This document shows positions 1 to 9,414 of a stretch of 64,000 bases of DNA, piece by piece. Below the pieces are notes generated by a model that did not search any database, was not told where the DNA came from, and saw only the letters and a list, made by a program, of their open reading frames with translations. The stretch comes from Bacillus swezeyi (GTDB taxonomy: Bacteria; Bacillota; Bacilli; Bacillales; Bacillaceae). Both the position numbers and the translations under genes were made by a program. The DNA lies in assembly GCF_001969815.1 (NCBI RefSeq), contig NZ_MRBK01000031.1:1-64000 (forward strand), read 5' to 3'. How positions within the stretch are numbered: the first letter of the stretch is position 1; each line of letters starts with the position of its first letter.

Positions 1-19
1 CGATTTTCTCGACAGCCTG

Positions 20-46
20 ACAGCCTTTCCTGAAGGCTGTTTTTTT
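20..46 (+). terminator. Intrinsic terminator of an upstream gene
   Basis: An inverted repeat (ACAGCCTT / AAGGCTGT with a short loop) is followed by seven T residues. It would end a plus-strand gene lying left of the window. It touches the stop codon of the minus-strand yrzF. Confidence 0.7.
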
Positions 47-692
47 ATGAGTGAAATTTGTTTTTTCTGGCGGTCCATTGTTTTTGCAGCCAGTTTTTTT
101 TATAAAGAAAAGCGATCGTTTCCATCCACAATTTAGGGATTTTTTGCGGGAACCCACTTTTTTTGTAAAGGATTTGATAGGCTGATTTAAGGTCCTCCCA
201 CTGTTTGCATGCCTTCGTTTGTGAAAACCTGGCGACATCGATGACTTTTACTGATCCGGACGGGGTCAGAATCAGATTTCGAAGGTGAATGTCAGAAGGG
301 TTTAATCCTTTAAGCCGCGCATCTTGCAAAGCTCGGTCCACCTCTTGAATCATTTCATCCTCGATGCGGATGCCTTTGTTTAAACATTCGTAAAAGGTAT
401 GTCCTTTAATATATTCCATTAAAATATAGGAATGTCCCGTTTCATAAATATCCGGATAATAGGGAGAATCAGAAAGTTTTTTGTATATCTCCGCTTCCCG
501 TTGAGCGGTTTCTTTGAATTCGGGGAAAAAGACTTTCAGCGCCATTTCCCTGCCTTGCTCTCTCAGTTTAAAAACGTATGCGCTCCGTCCTTTCCCGATT
601 AATTCCAATTCATCAGGCTTTTTGACAAGCTTGTTAAATCGTTTGTTCGTGTCGTATATGACGGTTTCTGAATATGTTTTCGCCTTTGTCAT
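45..692 (-). CDS. yrzF: Serine/threonine protein kinase-like protein YrzF
   Basis: A 215-residue protein with the outline of a small eukaryotic-type kinase. A glycine-rich loop (IGKGRSAYVF) lies near residue 32 and a candidate ATP-binding lysine in ALKVF at K53. DIHLRN near residue 134 stands where HRDLKPEN is usual, and IDVAR near 152 stands where DFG is usual. The catalytic Asp and the metal-binding Asn and Asp are therefore present in altered contexts, so activity is plausible but unproven. An in-frame ATG exists 63 bases upstream. I chose the start at 692 because GAAGGTG sits just before it and the length then equals that of B. subtilis YrzF as I recall it. The gene is divergent from bofC and its substrate is unknown. 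Confidence 0.8.
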   Translation of the reverse strand: MTKAKTYSETVIYDTNKRFNKLVKKPDELELIGKGRSAYVFKLREQGREMALKVFFPEFKETAQREAEIYKKLSDSPYYPDIYETGHSYILMEYIKGHTFYECLNKGIRIEDEMIQEVDRALQDARLKGLNPSDIHLRNLILTPSGSVKVIDVARFSQTKACKQWEDLKSAYQILYKKSGFPQKIPKLWMETIAFLYKKNWLQKQWTARKNKFHS

Positions 693-997
693 GTTGAGTT
701 CACCTTCTTTTTTAGGAGCTCTTTCAAAAGATAACACTATAATGCTGTTATACATGAGAATGGGCGGCTTTGCATCCTAAATGCCTGGAAACTTCAACAT
801 TGGCTTCAAAACGTAACAGTCGTAATCGATCTGTAAAACAATTGTATCACCGAGGCGCTTGCCCGCCGCCCTTTGACGATATAAAAGCGGACCTGTTTTA
901 TGCATTTATCATATGAAACTCCGGCACGCGATTAATTTTCAAAAGCGTTGGTCAAACTATGGATAAGATCTTGAAGGCGAAAAAGAAGGTGATATTT
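693..997. other. Intergenic region between yrzF and bofC
   Basis: This 305-base stretch must hold the divergent promoters. I see A/T-rich hexamers around 878-916 that could be a forespore (sigma-G type) promoter for bofC, but the spacing does not fit well enough to call. No RNA gene or repeat is evident. Confidence 0.4.
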
Positions 998-1546
998 GTG
1001 GACAGCCGAAAAATGCTTAACAAAATGAACTTTGTCCTGTTTGCAGCCTTGCCGCTTGCCATCCTTTTCGGCATTCAGCAGGAAGCTGCAGCAATTCGGC
1101 CAGCGGAAACTCAAGAGCCGGCCAAGATTCAAATTCAATTTGAAAAGGTGTATTTGGACGGGGACGTTGGCATCGAAAGCAAGGAAGAGGCCATCGGAAA
1201 GGTGGAAGATTTTAAAGCCGCTTATAAAGGGTGGCAGCTTGTTGATCAAAAAAAAGGATTTATATTGTTTCGCAAGCAGGTGGATGATATCTCTCCACTC
1301 AGTAAAACAAACGGCTATATCGGGGTGACGGAAGATGGCGTCATCTCTACTTTCCACGGCCGTCCCGGCGTTTTGTCCGAGCCGATTCAGTCCTTTTTTC
1401 AGATTGATATAAAGCGGCTTGAAAGCCGTATGGCCGATGACCTCCGTAAAGGAATTCCTTATCGGACGAAGAAGGAATTTGAACATGTCATTGAAGCCGT
1501 TAAATCATCGGGGGATCAGCCTCATATGAAAGATATGAAGACATGA
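998..1546 (+). CDS. bofC: BofC, forespore regulator of the sigma-K checkpoint
   Basis: In B. subtilis BofC is a forespore-secreted inhibitor of the SpoIVB protease, which triggers pro-sigma-K processing in the mother cell. This copy is 182 residues, starts with a hydrophobic signal-like segment, and carries the family stretches KVYLDGDV, DDISPLSK and ISTFHGRP. I place the start at GTG 998 because GAAGGTGAT lies immediately upstream. An in-frame ATG at 959 has no ribosome site. The N-terminus is somewhat longer than in B. subtilis (about 170 residues), so ATG 1013 is an alternative. The stop codon lies inside the terminator stem. Confidence 0.9.
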   Translation: MDSRKMLNKMNFVLFAALPLAILFGIQQEAAAIRPAETQEPAKIQIQFEKVYLDGDVGIESKEEAIGKVEDFKAAYKGWQLVDQKKGFILFRKQVDDISPLSKTNGYIGVTEDGVISTFHGRPGVLSEPIQSFFQIDIKRLESRMADDLRKGIPYRTKKEFEHVIEAVKSSGDQPHMKDMKT

Positions 1547-1565
1547 CACCGTTATGTCTTTTTTT
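1538..1565 (+). terminator. bofC terminator
   Basis: AAGACAT and ATGTCTT form a stem followed by a T run. The stem overlaps the bofC stop codon. Confidence 0.7.
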
Positions 1566-1604
1566 GGGCTGTGAAAAAAGCTTGTTCCTCATCAACGTGT
1601 TGAG

Positions 1605-1618
1605 CGAACATATGTTAA
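1605..1618 (+). promoter_or_regulatory. LexA (DinR) box upstream of ruvA
   Basis: CGAACATATGTTAA matches the Bacillus SOS box CGAAC-N4-GTTCG except in its last two bases. It lies just upstream of the likely ruvA promoter, and ruvAB belongs to the LexA regulon in B. subtilis. Binding is inferred. Confidence 0.6.
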
Positions 1619-1646
1619 CTTTTTCATTCTAGCTTTGTCTGTTTTA

Positions 1647-1655
1647 TGTTACAAT
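1647..1655 (+). promoter_or_regulatory. Extended -10 promoter of the ruvA operon
   Basis: TGTTACAAT is an extended -10 element (TGn-TACAAT) 28 bases before the ruvA start codon. There is no strong -35 hexamer, which fits an extended -10 promoter. The LexA-like box lies about 30 bases upstream. Confidence 0.5.
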
Positions 1656-1683
1656 GAAGAGCAGTCAAAGAGGTGAATGAACG

Positions 1684-2289
1684 TTGATCGAATTCGTAAA
1701 AGGGACGATTGATTATGTGTCGCCCCAATATATTGTCATTGAAAACGGCGGGATCGGATACCAGATCTTTACGCCTAATCCGTTTATTTATAAAGAAAAC
1801 AGCAAAGAAACGATTTATACATACCATTATGTAAGAGAAGATACACTTGCATTGTACGGCTTTTCGACAAGGGAAGAAAAAATGCTGTTTACAAAATTGC
1901 TGAACGTAACGGGGATCGGCCCGAAAGGAGCGCTTGCGATCCTTGCTTCCGGCGATCCGGGCGCGGTCATTGAAGCGATCGAGAATGAAGATGAAGCGTT
2001 TTTAGTCAAGTTCCCAGGCGTTGGGAAGAAAACCGCCAGACAGATCATACTCGATCTGAAGGGGAAACTGGCAGACGCCGTTCCGTCTATGGCGGCCAGC
2101 CTGTTTAACCATGAAGAACGTGAACAGGCTCATGAAGCGGAAACCGCGCTTGATGAAGCGCTTGAAGCCTTAAGTGCGCTCGGCTACTCCGACCGCGAGA
2201 TTAAAAAAGTGCACCCTTACTTGAAAAAAGAAGAGGCGCTTTCGACGGATCAATATGTGAAAAAAGCATTGCAAAAATTACTAAAGTAA
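1684..2289 (+). CDS. ruvA: Holliday junction branch migration subunit RuvA
   Basis: RuvA binds four-way junctions and loads the RuvB motor during recombination repair. The 201-residue protein has an N-terminal OB-like domain and helix-hairpin-helix motifs in the middle (GIGPKGAL near residue 79, PGVGKKTA near 114). The C-terminal helical domain that contacts RuvB ends in LQKLLK. The start is TTG 1684, set by AGAGGTGA upstream. It is the first gene of a compact operon; ruvB starts 11 bases after its stop. Confidence 0.96.
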   Translation: MIEFVKGTIDYVSPQYIVIENGGIGYQIFTPNPFIYKENSKETIYTYHYVREDTLALYGFSTREEKMLFTKLLNVTGIGPKGALAILASGDPGAVIEAIENEDEAFLVKFPGVGKKTARQIILDLKGKLADAVPSMAASLFNHEEREQAHEAETALDEALEALSALGYSDREIKKVHPYLKKEEALSTDQYVKKALQKLLK

Positions 2290-2299
2290 GGTGATGTTC

Positions 2300-3304
2300 A
2301 TGGATGAGCGGCTCGTATCAAGTGAACTAGACAACCATGAATCAGCGATTGAGCAAAGTTTGCGTCCGCAAAAACTGGCTCAGTATATCGGTCAGGAAAA
2401 AGTCAAAGATAACCTCAGGGTTTTCATCGAAGCTGCGAAAATGCGGGAGGAGACATTAGACCACGTATTATTATACGGCCCTCCCGGATTGGGAAAGACG
2501 ACTCTTGCCGCAATCATTGCCAATGAAATGGGAGTCAATCTCAGAACGACGTCAGGTCCGGCGATCGAACGCCCCGGTGATCTGGCGGCGATTTTGACAG
2601 CCCTTGAGCCTGGAGACGTGTTATTCATTGATGAAATCCACCGCCTGCACCGTTCGATTGAAGAGGTTCTGTATCCGGCGATGGAGGATTTCTGCCTTGA
2701 TATCGTCATCGGCAAAGGGCCGTCAGCCCGTTCTGTCAGGCTTGAACTTCCCCCATTTACACTTGTCGGCGCCACGACCAGAGTGGGGCTTTTGACAGCG
2801 CCTCTGAGGGACAGGTTCGGTGTTTTGTCAAGACTTGAGTACTATACGCGGGATGAGTTGTCAGAAATCGTCGTCAGAACGGCCGAGCTGTTCGAGATCG
2901 ACATCGACAGGCTTTCTTCCCTGGAAATTGCCAGACGGTCAAGAGGGACGCCGCGGATTGCCAACCGGCTTCTGAGACGGGTCAGAGACTTTGCCCAAGT
3001 CTTTGGAAACAGTTCCATAAACGAGGAAGTGGCGGTTGATGCCCTTGAGCGCCTTCAAGTTGACAAGCTCGGGCTTGATCATATAGACCGCAAGCTTTTA
3101 ATGGGCATGATCGAAAAATTCAACGGCGGCCCTGTCGGCATCGATACGATCTCGGCTACGATCGGAGAGGAGTCTCATACGATTGAAGACGTGTATGAGC
3201 CGTACCTTCTTCAAATCGGTTTTATTCAAAGAACGCCGCGGGGGCGCATTGTCACACCGGATGTTTACAGCCATTTTCAAATGGAGGTTCCGCACGATGA
3301 CTGA
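2300..3304 (+). CDS. ruvB: Holliday junction helicase RuvB
   Basis: RuvB is the AAA+ hexameric motor of the RuvAB branch-migration complex. In this 334-residue reading the Walker A motif GPPGLGKTT is at residues 60-68 and Walker B LFIDEIHR near 106. A sensor/arginine-finger region follows around [11 protein letters not shown], then a winged-helix C-terminus ([10 protein letters not shown]). A GTG at 2291 is in frame, but ATG 2300 has the better-placed AAGGTG and gives the usual N-terminus MDERLV. The end overlaps the next gene by 8 bases, which suggests translational coupling. Confidence 0.97.
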   Translation: MDERLVSSELDNHESAIEQSLRPQKLAQYIGQEKVKDNLRVFIEAAKMREETLDHVLLYGPPGLGKTTLAAIIANEMGVNLRTTSGPAIERPGDLAAILTALEPGDVLFIDEIHRLHRSIEEVLYPAMEDFCLDIVIGKGPSARSVRLELPPFTLVGATTRVGLLTAPLRDRFGVLSRLEYYTRDELSEIVVRTAELFEIDIDRLSSLEIARRSRGTPRIANRLLRRVRDFAQVFGNSSINEEVAVDALERLQVDKLGLDHIDRKLLMGMIEKFNGGPVGIDTISATIGEESHTIEDVYEPYLLQIGFIQRTPRGRIVTPDVYSHFQMEVPHDD

Positions 3305-3497
3305 GTTTCCAAAGCTATTGATGATATTAGGCGCTGTCATTTTTGGTATTGGTTTATTCATGCAGCTGATCGGCAAGCTTCCGGGCGACATTTTCGTAAA
3401 AAAAGGAAACGTCACATTTTTCTTTCCTGTTGTCACATGTATTGTCATCAGCATCATCCTGTCCGTATTATTTTCGATCTTCGGACGGATGAAATGA
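3297..3497 (+). CDS. Small DUF2905-type membrane protein
   Basis: A 66-residue protein made almost wholly of two transmembrane helices, around residues 7-25 and 42-62. They are separated by a short loop with the motif [11 protein letters not shown], typical of DUF2905 proteins. The ATG lies inside the end of ruvB, overlapping it by 8 bases. B. subtilis has a counterpart at this place that I believe is called yrzS. No function is known to me. Its fixed position between ruvB and queA does not by itself imply a role in either pathway. Confidence 0.75.
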   Translation: MTEFPKLLMILGAVIFGIGLFMQLIGKLPGDIFVKKGNVTFFFPVVTCIVISIILSVLFSIFGRMK

Positions 3498-3531
3498 GAT
3501 CAAAGTATATAGATAGAATAAGGTGAAAAAA

Positions 3532-4560
3532 ATGAAAGTGGATTTATTTGATTTTGAACTGCCTGAACGCCTTATTGCTCAGGTTCCTTTACAAGAACGG
3601 GATGCTTCAAGGCTGATGGTGCTGGATAAAGAAACGGGGGACATCACCCACAGCACATTTAAACACATCATTGATTTTTTAGAAGCCGGCGACTGCATTG
3701 TGCTAAACGATACGAGGGTTCTGCCGGCGCGCTTGTTCGGAGTGAAAGAAGAGACGGGCGCAAAGGTTGAAGTGCTTCTGTTAAAACAGGAGGAAGGCGA
3801 CGAGTGGGAAACGCTTGTCAAACCTGCGAAACGGGTCAAACGGGGAACCGTTCTCACGTTTGGCGACGGCCGTTTGACGGCAGTCTGTACAGAAGAGCTT
3901 GATCACGGAGGAAGAAAAATAGAATTCCGCTATGAAGGGATTTTTTATGAGGTGCTGGAATCTCTCGGAGAAATGCCGCTTCCTCCTTATATAAAAGAAC
4001 AGCTTGATGACAAGGAGCGCTACCAGACGGTGTACTCCAAGAAACAAGGATCGGCTGCGGCGCCGACCGCAGGACTGCATTTTACGGATGAGATTCTTGA
4101 CGCGCTGAAAGAAAAGGGCGTGCACATCGCCTTTATCACCCTCCATGTCGGCCTGGGGACTTTCCGCCCCGTCAGTGCGGAAACTGTGGAAGAACACGAC
4201 ATGCACGCAGAGTTTTATGAAATGACAGCAGAAACAGCAGCAGCCTTGAATCAGGTCAAGCAGGACGGGGGAAGGATCATTTCCGTCGGTACGACATCGA
4301 CGAGAACGCTCGAAACGATCGCCTCTGAACATGACGGCCGCTTTCAGGAAGCGAGAGGCTGGACATCTATTTTTATTTATCCGGGATATGCATTCAGGGC
4401 GATAGACGGGATGATTACAAATTTTCACCTGCCGAAATCCTCTCTCATTATGCTTGTCAGCGCGCTGGCGGGCAGGGAGCATGTGCTGTCCGCCTATCGG
4501 ACCGCAGTCGAACACGAATACCGCTTCTTCAGCTTTGGAGACGCCATGTTGATCAAATAA
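3532..4560 (+). CDS. queA: QueA, S-adenosylmethionine:tRNA ribosyltransferase-isomerase
   Basis: QueA moves the ribosyl part of SAM onto preQ1 at position 34 of tRNAs with GUN anticodons, forming epoxyqueuosine. The 342-residue protein has the family blocks [12 protein letters not shown] at the N-terminus, [12 protein letters not shown] near residue 62, and [12 protein letters not shown] near 175. An in-frame GTG at 3523 exists, but ATG 3532 follows TAAGGTG at proper distance and matches the usual start. tgt, the enzyme of the preceding step, follows directly. Confidence 0.96.
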   Translation: MKVDLFDFELPERLIAQVPLQERDASRLMVLDKETGDITHSTFKHIIDFLEAGDCIVLNDTRVLPARLFGVKEETGAKVEVLLLKQEEGDEWETLVKPAKRVKRGTVLTFGDGRLTAVCTEELDHGGRKIEFRYEGIFYEVLESLGEMPLPPYIKEQLDDKERYQTVYSKKQGSAAAPTAGLHFTDEILDALKEKGVHIAFITLHVGLGTFRPVSAETVEEHDMHAEFYEMTAETAAALNQVKQDGGRIISVGTTSTRTLETIASEHDGRFQEARGWTSIFIYPGYAFRAIDGMITNFHLPKSSLIMLVSALAGREHVLSAYRTAVEHEYRFFSFGDAMLIK

Positions 4561-4567
4561 AATTTAA

Positions 4568-5734
<1,167 letters not shown>

Positions 5735-5783
5735 CACATAAACGAAGAAAACGATTAAACTATTTGAAAGGGGTGAAAAAATA

Positions 5784-6044
5784 ATGGAGATGCTTGGAAC
5801 TTTACTTCCGATTATTTTAATGTTTGCGGTTCTTTATTTCCTATTGATCCGTCCTCAGCAGAAGCAGCAGAAAGCTGTCCGCCAAATGCAGGAGGAGCTG
5901 AAAAAAGGGGATAAGATCGTAACGATCGGCGGCCTGCACGGCATCGTTGAATCAATCGACGAAAGCAAGGTTGTCATCAAAACAGGCGATAATACACGTC
6001 TGACATTCGACCGCCGCGCGATTAGAGAGGCGTCAGCCGAATAG
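5784..6044 (+). CDS. yajC: YajC, Sec translocase accessory subunit
   Basis: An 86-residue protein with one N-terminal membrane helix followed by the family motif LLIRPQQKQQK and a small soluble domain (KKGDKIVTIGGLHG). YajC associates with SecDF-YidC at the membrane. In this genome it closes the ruvA-to-tgt run, as in B. subtilis, where it was named yrbF. AAAGGGGTG precedes ATG 5784. Confidence 0.93.
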   Translation: MEMLGTLLPIILMFAVLYFLLIRPQQKQQKAVRQMQEELKKGDKIVTIGGLHGIVESIDESKVVIKTGDNTRLTFDRRAIREASAE

Positions 6045-6175
6045 TTGGCAAAAGCTGCTTATACATAAGCGATTCAGAAGCGGAGTTTCACAGGACGCGT
6101 TCAGGCCAAGCGGCCTGGCCGCTGTTTCTGGCGCAGACGGCGAATGCAAGCTGTTTACGGACAAGACAAGATTTA

Positions 6176-6204
6176 GGGAGCGGATATATTCCGCTCCCTT
6201 TTTT
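6176..6204 (+). terminator. Terminator between yajC and yrzE
   Basis: GGGAGCGGA and TCCGCTCCC form a perfect 9-bp stem followed by six T residues. It ends the ruvA-yajC transcript ahead of convergent yrzE. Confidence 0.85.
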
Positions 6205-6213
6205 GCTGTTTTT

Positions 6214-6597
6214 TTATGCCCGGCCCCCTTGAAGATTGACACCGAAAACCCCGCCCAGCATGCTGACGCCCATAAATCCGGCATGGTACAGCAGCTGCTT
6301 GAGATTGAATGATTCTCCGAAGCCAAGATATTGAAACAGCAGCACCGTAAGCGAGAAGCAAAGAGCTGTCAAAGCCCCGATCAGCCAACCTTTTTCCTTC
6401 GCTTTTCCCCCTGAAATAAAGCCGCCGATGAACAATGTGATAAAAGATATGGCAGTAATGAACCAGCTGAATGAGTTTTCAGTTAATGATGTTAATGTCA
6501 ATAACAGTGAGACCAGCAGGCTTCCCGCAAACATCAAGGCAAAAATGACGACCAAACTGTATAAGATTCCTTTGCCGATTTGCTTTGGCTCGTTCAT
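6214..6597 (-). CDS. yrzE: YrzE, four-helix membrane protein (TIGR04086 type)
   Basis: A 127-residue, very hydrophobic protein with four predicted membrane helices. Between helices 2 and 3 lies the family motif FIGGFISGGKAKEKGWLIGA. The upstream extension to 6711 is ignored because GAGAGGAGGTACTTG directly precedes ATG 6597. Its function is unknown. It is convergent with the yajC operon and divergent from yrbG. Confidence 0.8.
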   Translation of the reverse strand: MNEPKQIGKGILYSLVVIFALMFAGSLLVSLLLTLTSLTENSFSWFITAISFITLFIGGFISGGKAKEKGWLIGALTALCFSLTVLLFQYLGFGESFNLKQLLYHAGFMGVSMLGGVFGVNLQGGRA

Positions 6598-6752
6598 CAA
6601 GTACCTCCTCTCTAAACATGATAGGCTCGTCTTTTTAAATGTATTCTGAACAAAGGGCAAATAGACTAGGCTGTTCCAAGCTTTTTGTACATAAAAGACC
6701 GATTTTGACAAAGGCTATGACAGATAGACTCTGGCGGAAGGAGGCGGCCGTT

Positions 6753-7403
6753 TTGGAGGAAATCTTGGCTCTTGTGTTTCGGACGATCGTGCTGTACTTT
6801 ATCATCTTCTTTTTATTTCGCTTAATGGGAAAGAGAGAAATTGGGGAATTAAGCATCTTGGATCTCGTCGTATTTATCATGATGGCCGAAATAGCGGTTT
6901 TGGCCATTGAAAATCTTGATGACCATCTTTTGCACACGATCATCCCGATCCTCGTGTTAACTTTGATTCAAGTTATTTTGGCATACTTGTCACTGAAAAA
7001 CCAAAAAATCCGCCGGCTACTCGATGGAAAACCAACGATCATCATTGACCGCGGAAAAGTCGATGAACGGGCAATGAGAACCCAGCGCTATAATTTTGAA
7101 GATTTGATGACCCAGCTCAGAGAAAAGAATGTTGAGCGCATCGCAGATGTATCATATGCGATTTTGGAGCCGACAGGAAAGCTTTCAGTCTTTACAAAAG
7201 ACCGCTCAGATCACCAGATCGAACTGCCGCTTATCATTGATGGAGTTGTTCAGAAAGACCATTTGCAACAGATCGGCAAGGATCAGGAATGGCTTGAGGA
7301 AATGCTTGAAAAAAGGGGTCATCGCAATCTTTCCAACATTTCTTTCTGTACGTATCACAAAGGTTCTTTTTTTATTGATATAAAGGATGAATTCACATCA
7401 TAA
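6753..7403 (+). CDS. yrbG: YrbG, DUF421 (YetF-like) membrane protein
   Basis: A 216-residue protein with three N-terminal membrane helices and the DUF421 signature [18 protein letters not shown] cytosolic domain with the motif [15 protein letters not shown] follows. TTG 6753 is chosen because AAGGAGG lies 8 bases before it. The reading frame runs further upstream but has no ribosome site there. No biochemical role is established for this family as far as I know. Its stop is only five bases from that of convergent spoVB. Confidence 0.85.
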   Translation: MEEILALVFRTIVLYFIIFFLFRLMGKREIGELSILDLVVFIMMAEIAVLAIENLDDHLLHTIIPILVLTLIQVILAYLSLKNQKIRRLLDGKPTIIIDRGKVDERAMRTQRYNFEDLMTQLREKNVERIADVSYAILEPTGKLSVFTKDRSDHQIELPLIIDGVVQKDHLQQIGKDQEWLEEMLEKRGHRNLSNISFCTYHKGSFFIDIKDEFTS

Positions 7404-7408
7404 AGCAG

Positions 7409-8962
7409 TCATGAAATCCAGCGGCCGAACAGAGGAAAACGCTGGATTTCTTCTTTTTTGACCAGCTTGAAAGCAATCAAAAGGAAAACGTACAGGCAGC
7501 TTGTGAGCAAGACGCAGTAGAACAGACGCATCGGTTCGGCTTGATCGATAAAAAGGTGCTGTTTCATCCAGAAGCTCATCCAGCCCGACATCAAAATGAC
7601 GGCAAAGGACATGACATATTCCTTTAAATTGATGCTGATCGGAAGCACTTTGCTGACCGTTGCCGCATGAAGCAGCGTCACGAGAATCATTCCCGTCACG
7701 ATCGCCAGCGCCGCTCCCATGATGCCGAGCGACGGCCTTGACGCGAGCACGAAGATAAGTCCTGTTTTTACAAGAGCCCCGACCAAGCTGTTCATCATGG
7801 CTGCCCCGGCAAGATTTAAAGCCTGCAAAACGGCTTGAAGAGGACCTTGAAAATAATAGAACAAGAAGAAGGGAGCCATGACTTTGACAAAGACGCCGGC
7901 ATTGGATGAACCGTACATGACGCTGACAAGCTCATCGGCATAGGAAAACAAAATGACAGCCGAAATGCCGCCGCTTAAAAGACAGAGTCTCATCGCCTGT
8001 TCAAGGCGGTATTCAACAACTTGCATTTTTTTCTGTTCGATCCCTTCGCTGATGGCTGGAACAAGGGCTGTTGACAATGAATACGTAATAAAGCTTGGAA
8101 GGGTGAGAAGCGTCATCGCAAATCCGGTCAGTTCCCCGTACTGGCTTGTTGCAGCCGAAGCAGCGATACCGGCGATCGCCAGGCTCTGCGCGACGACGAT
8201 CGGTTCAAAAAACCACGACAAATTGCCGATAAACCGGCTGCCCGTCGTCGGAAGAGAGACGCTCATCAGCTCGAAAAAAATCCTTCGTCCGGACATTAAT
8301 GACTGAAAAAAACGTTTCCTGACGCGGATTTTCTTTTTATATTGAAAAGCGGCAAACAAATAAAGCAGTGAGACAAGCTCCCCGAACACGGACGAAAGCA
8401 TTGCGCCGGCTGCCGCAAATTCAATTCCGAGCGGCAAAAAGGCAGTCGTGCAGACGGCTACAAGCGATATCCGGACAATTTGCTCAAGCACTTGTGAAAC
8501 GGCGAGCGGCCTCATATTCTGCTTTCCTTGAAAATAGCCCCTCAACACGCTGGAAACCGCAATAATGGGGACGACCGGTGTCACCGCCAAAAGCGGATAA
8601 AGCGTTCTTTCATCTGTCAAAAGCGTTTCGGCCATCAGCGGCGCATAGATGAGAAACACCGGGGTAATCAGGGCGCTGAGCGTACCTGTAATCGCAAGAG
8701 ACATGACTAAAATCTGCTTTGTTTTTCTATGGTCGCCGCGCGCTTCCGCTTCAGCCACAAGCTTGCTGATGGCAACAGGCAGTCCGAACTGAGTGAGCGT
8801 CACCGCCAGGAAAAAAGTCGGGGCGGCCATCATATACAGCCCTACGCCTTCTTCGCCGATGAACCTGGCGATGACAATCCGGTTGATAAAGCCGAGCATT
8901 CTCGTAATTAAGCCTGCTGCTATTAAGATGAGCGTGCCTTTTAAAAACGTCTGCTTGGTCAT
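7409..8962 (-). CDS. spoVB: SpoVB, stage V sporulation MOP-family transporter
   Basis: A 517-residue polytopic protein (about 14 helices) of the MOP/MviN flippase superfamily. B. subtilis SpoVB is needed for spore cortex peptidoglycan synthesis and probably flips a lipid-linked precursor. The N-terminal stretch LKGTLILIAAGLITRMLGFINRI is the usual first helix, and ATSQYGELTGFAMTLLTLP lies mid-protein. The start at 8962 follows AGGGGACTAAGAA. The upstream region should hold a mother-cell promoter, but I could not fix one. Confidence 0.95.
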   Translation of the reverse strand: MTKQTFLKGTLILIAAGLITRMLGFINRIVIARFIGEEGVGLYMMAAPTFFLAVTLTQFGLPVAISKLVAEAEARGDHRKTKQILVMSLAITGTLSALITPVFLIYAPLMAETLLTDERTLYPLLAVTPVVPIIAVSSVLRGYFQGKQNMRPLAVSQVLEQIVRISLVAVCTTAFLPLGIEFAAAGAMLSSVFGELVSLLYLFAAFQYKKKIRVRKRFFQSLMSGRRIFFELMSVSLPTTGSRFIGNLSWFFEPIVVAQSLAIAGIAASAATSQYGELTGFAMTLLTLPSFITYSLSTALVPAISEGIEQKKMQVVEYRLEQAMRLCLLSGGISAVILFSYADELVSVMYGSSNAGVFVKVMAPFFLFYYFQGPLQAVLQALNLAGAAMMNSLVGALVKTGLIFVLASRPSLGIMGAALAIVTGMILVTLLHAATVSKVLPISINLKEYVMSFAVILMSGWMSFWMKQHLFIDQAEPMRLFYCVLLTSCLYVFLLIAFKLVKKEEIQRFPLFGRWIS

Positions 8963-9078
8963 TTCTTAGTCCCCTGCCTTCTCAAACAACCTTTAATCAT
9001 ATACAATAAGATATGCGCATACATCGTCCAAGCATGACAAGTCTCTCTGAAAAAATGTGAAAGGAGCGTGGCTTTGGC

Positions 9079-9375
9079 ATGGACAGACACCCGGCTGATC
9101 TTTATAAGGACCATCTCAAACCTTTTCTTCTCAGTAAGGCAGAAGAGTTCATGATTCTCGGCTATGACGATATTGAAATAAAGGAATTATGGTCATACTT
9201 ATTGAATAAGAAATGGAAGAACAAGAAAGATGTTCAAATTCACCATCTGGCCGGAGATATTTTATCTGTGAAAATTGGCGAATTTATGAACTATGCAACC
9301 GTAGAATCGTTTAAAACGTCTAATTTACTCGACAGCCCAGAGGGGCAGGATATGCTCGATGAGCTGCTGAAGTAA
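9079..9375 (+). CDS. comN: ComN (YrzD), post-transcriptional regulator
   Basis: A 98-residue soluble protein matching ComN. In B. subtilis ComN controls accumulation of the comE late-competence mRNA and goes to the division site with DivIVA. The family core AEEFMILGYDDIEIKELW is near residues 23-40. AAAGGAGCG precedes the ATG at a slightly long distance. secDF starts 40 bases downstream, so the two are probably co-transcribed. Confidence 0.85.
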   Translation: MDRHPADLYKDHLKPFLLSKAEEFMILGYDDIEIKELWSYLLNKKWKNKKDVQIHHLAGDILSVKIGEFMNYATVESFKTSNLLDSPEGQDMLDELLK

Positions 9376-9414
9376 CCGTCGATTTTTTGGGTTGATTTAA
9401 GGAGGAAATACATA

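Noticed and set aside
3781..4515. Long open frame on the strand opposite queA
   Set aside because: It lies wholly inside a well-conserved gene and has no ribosome site or recognisable product. High GC at third positions in the real gene creates such shadows.
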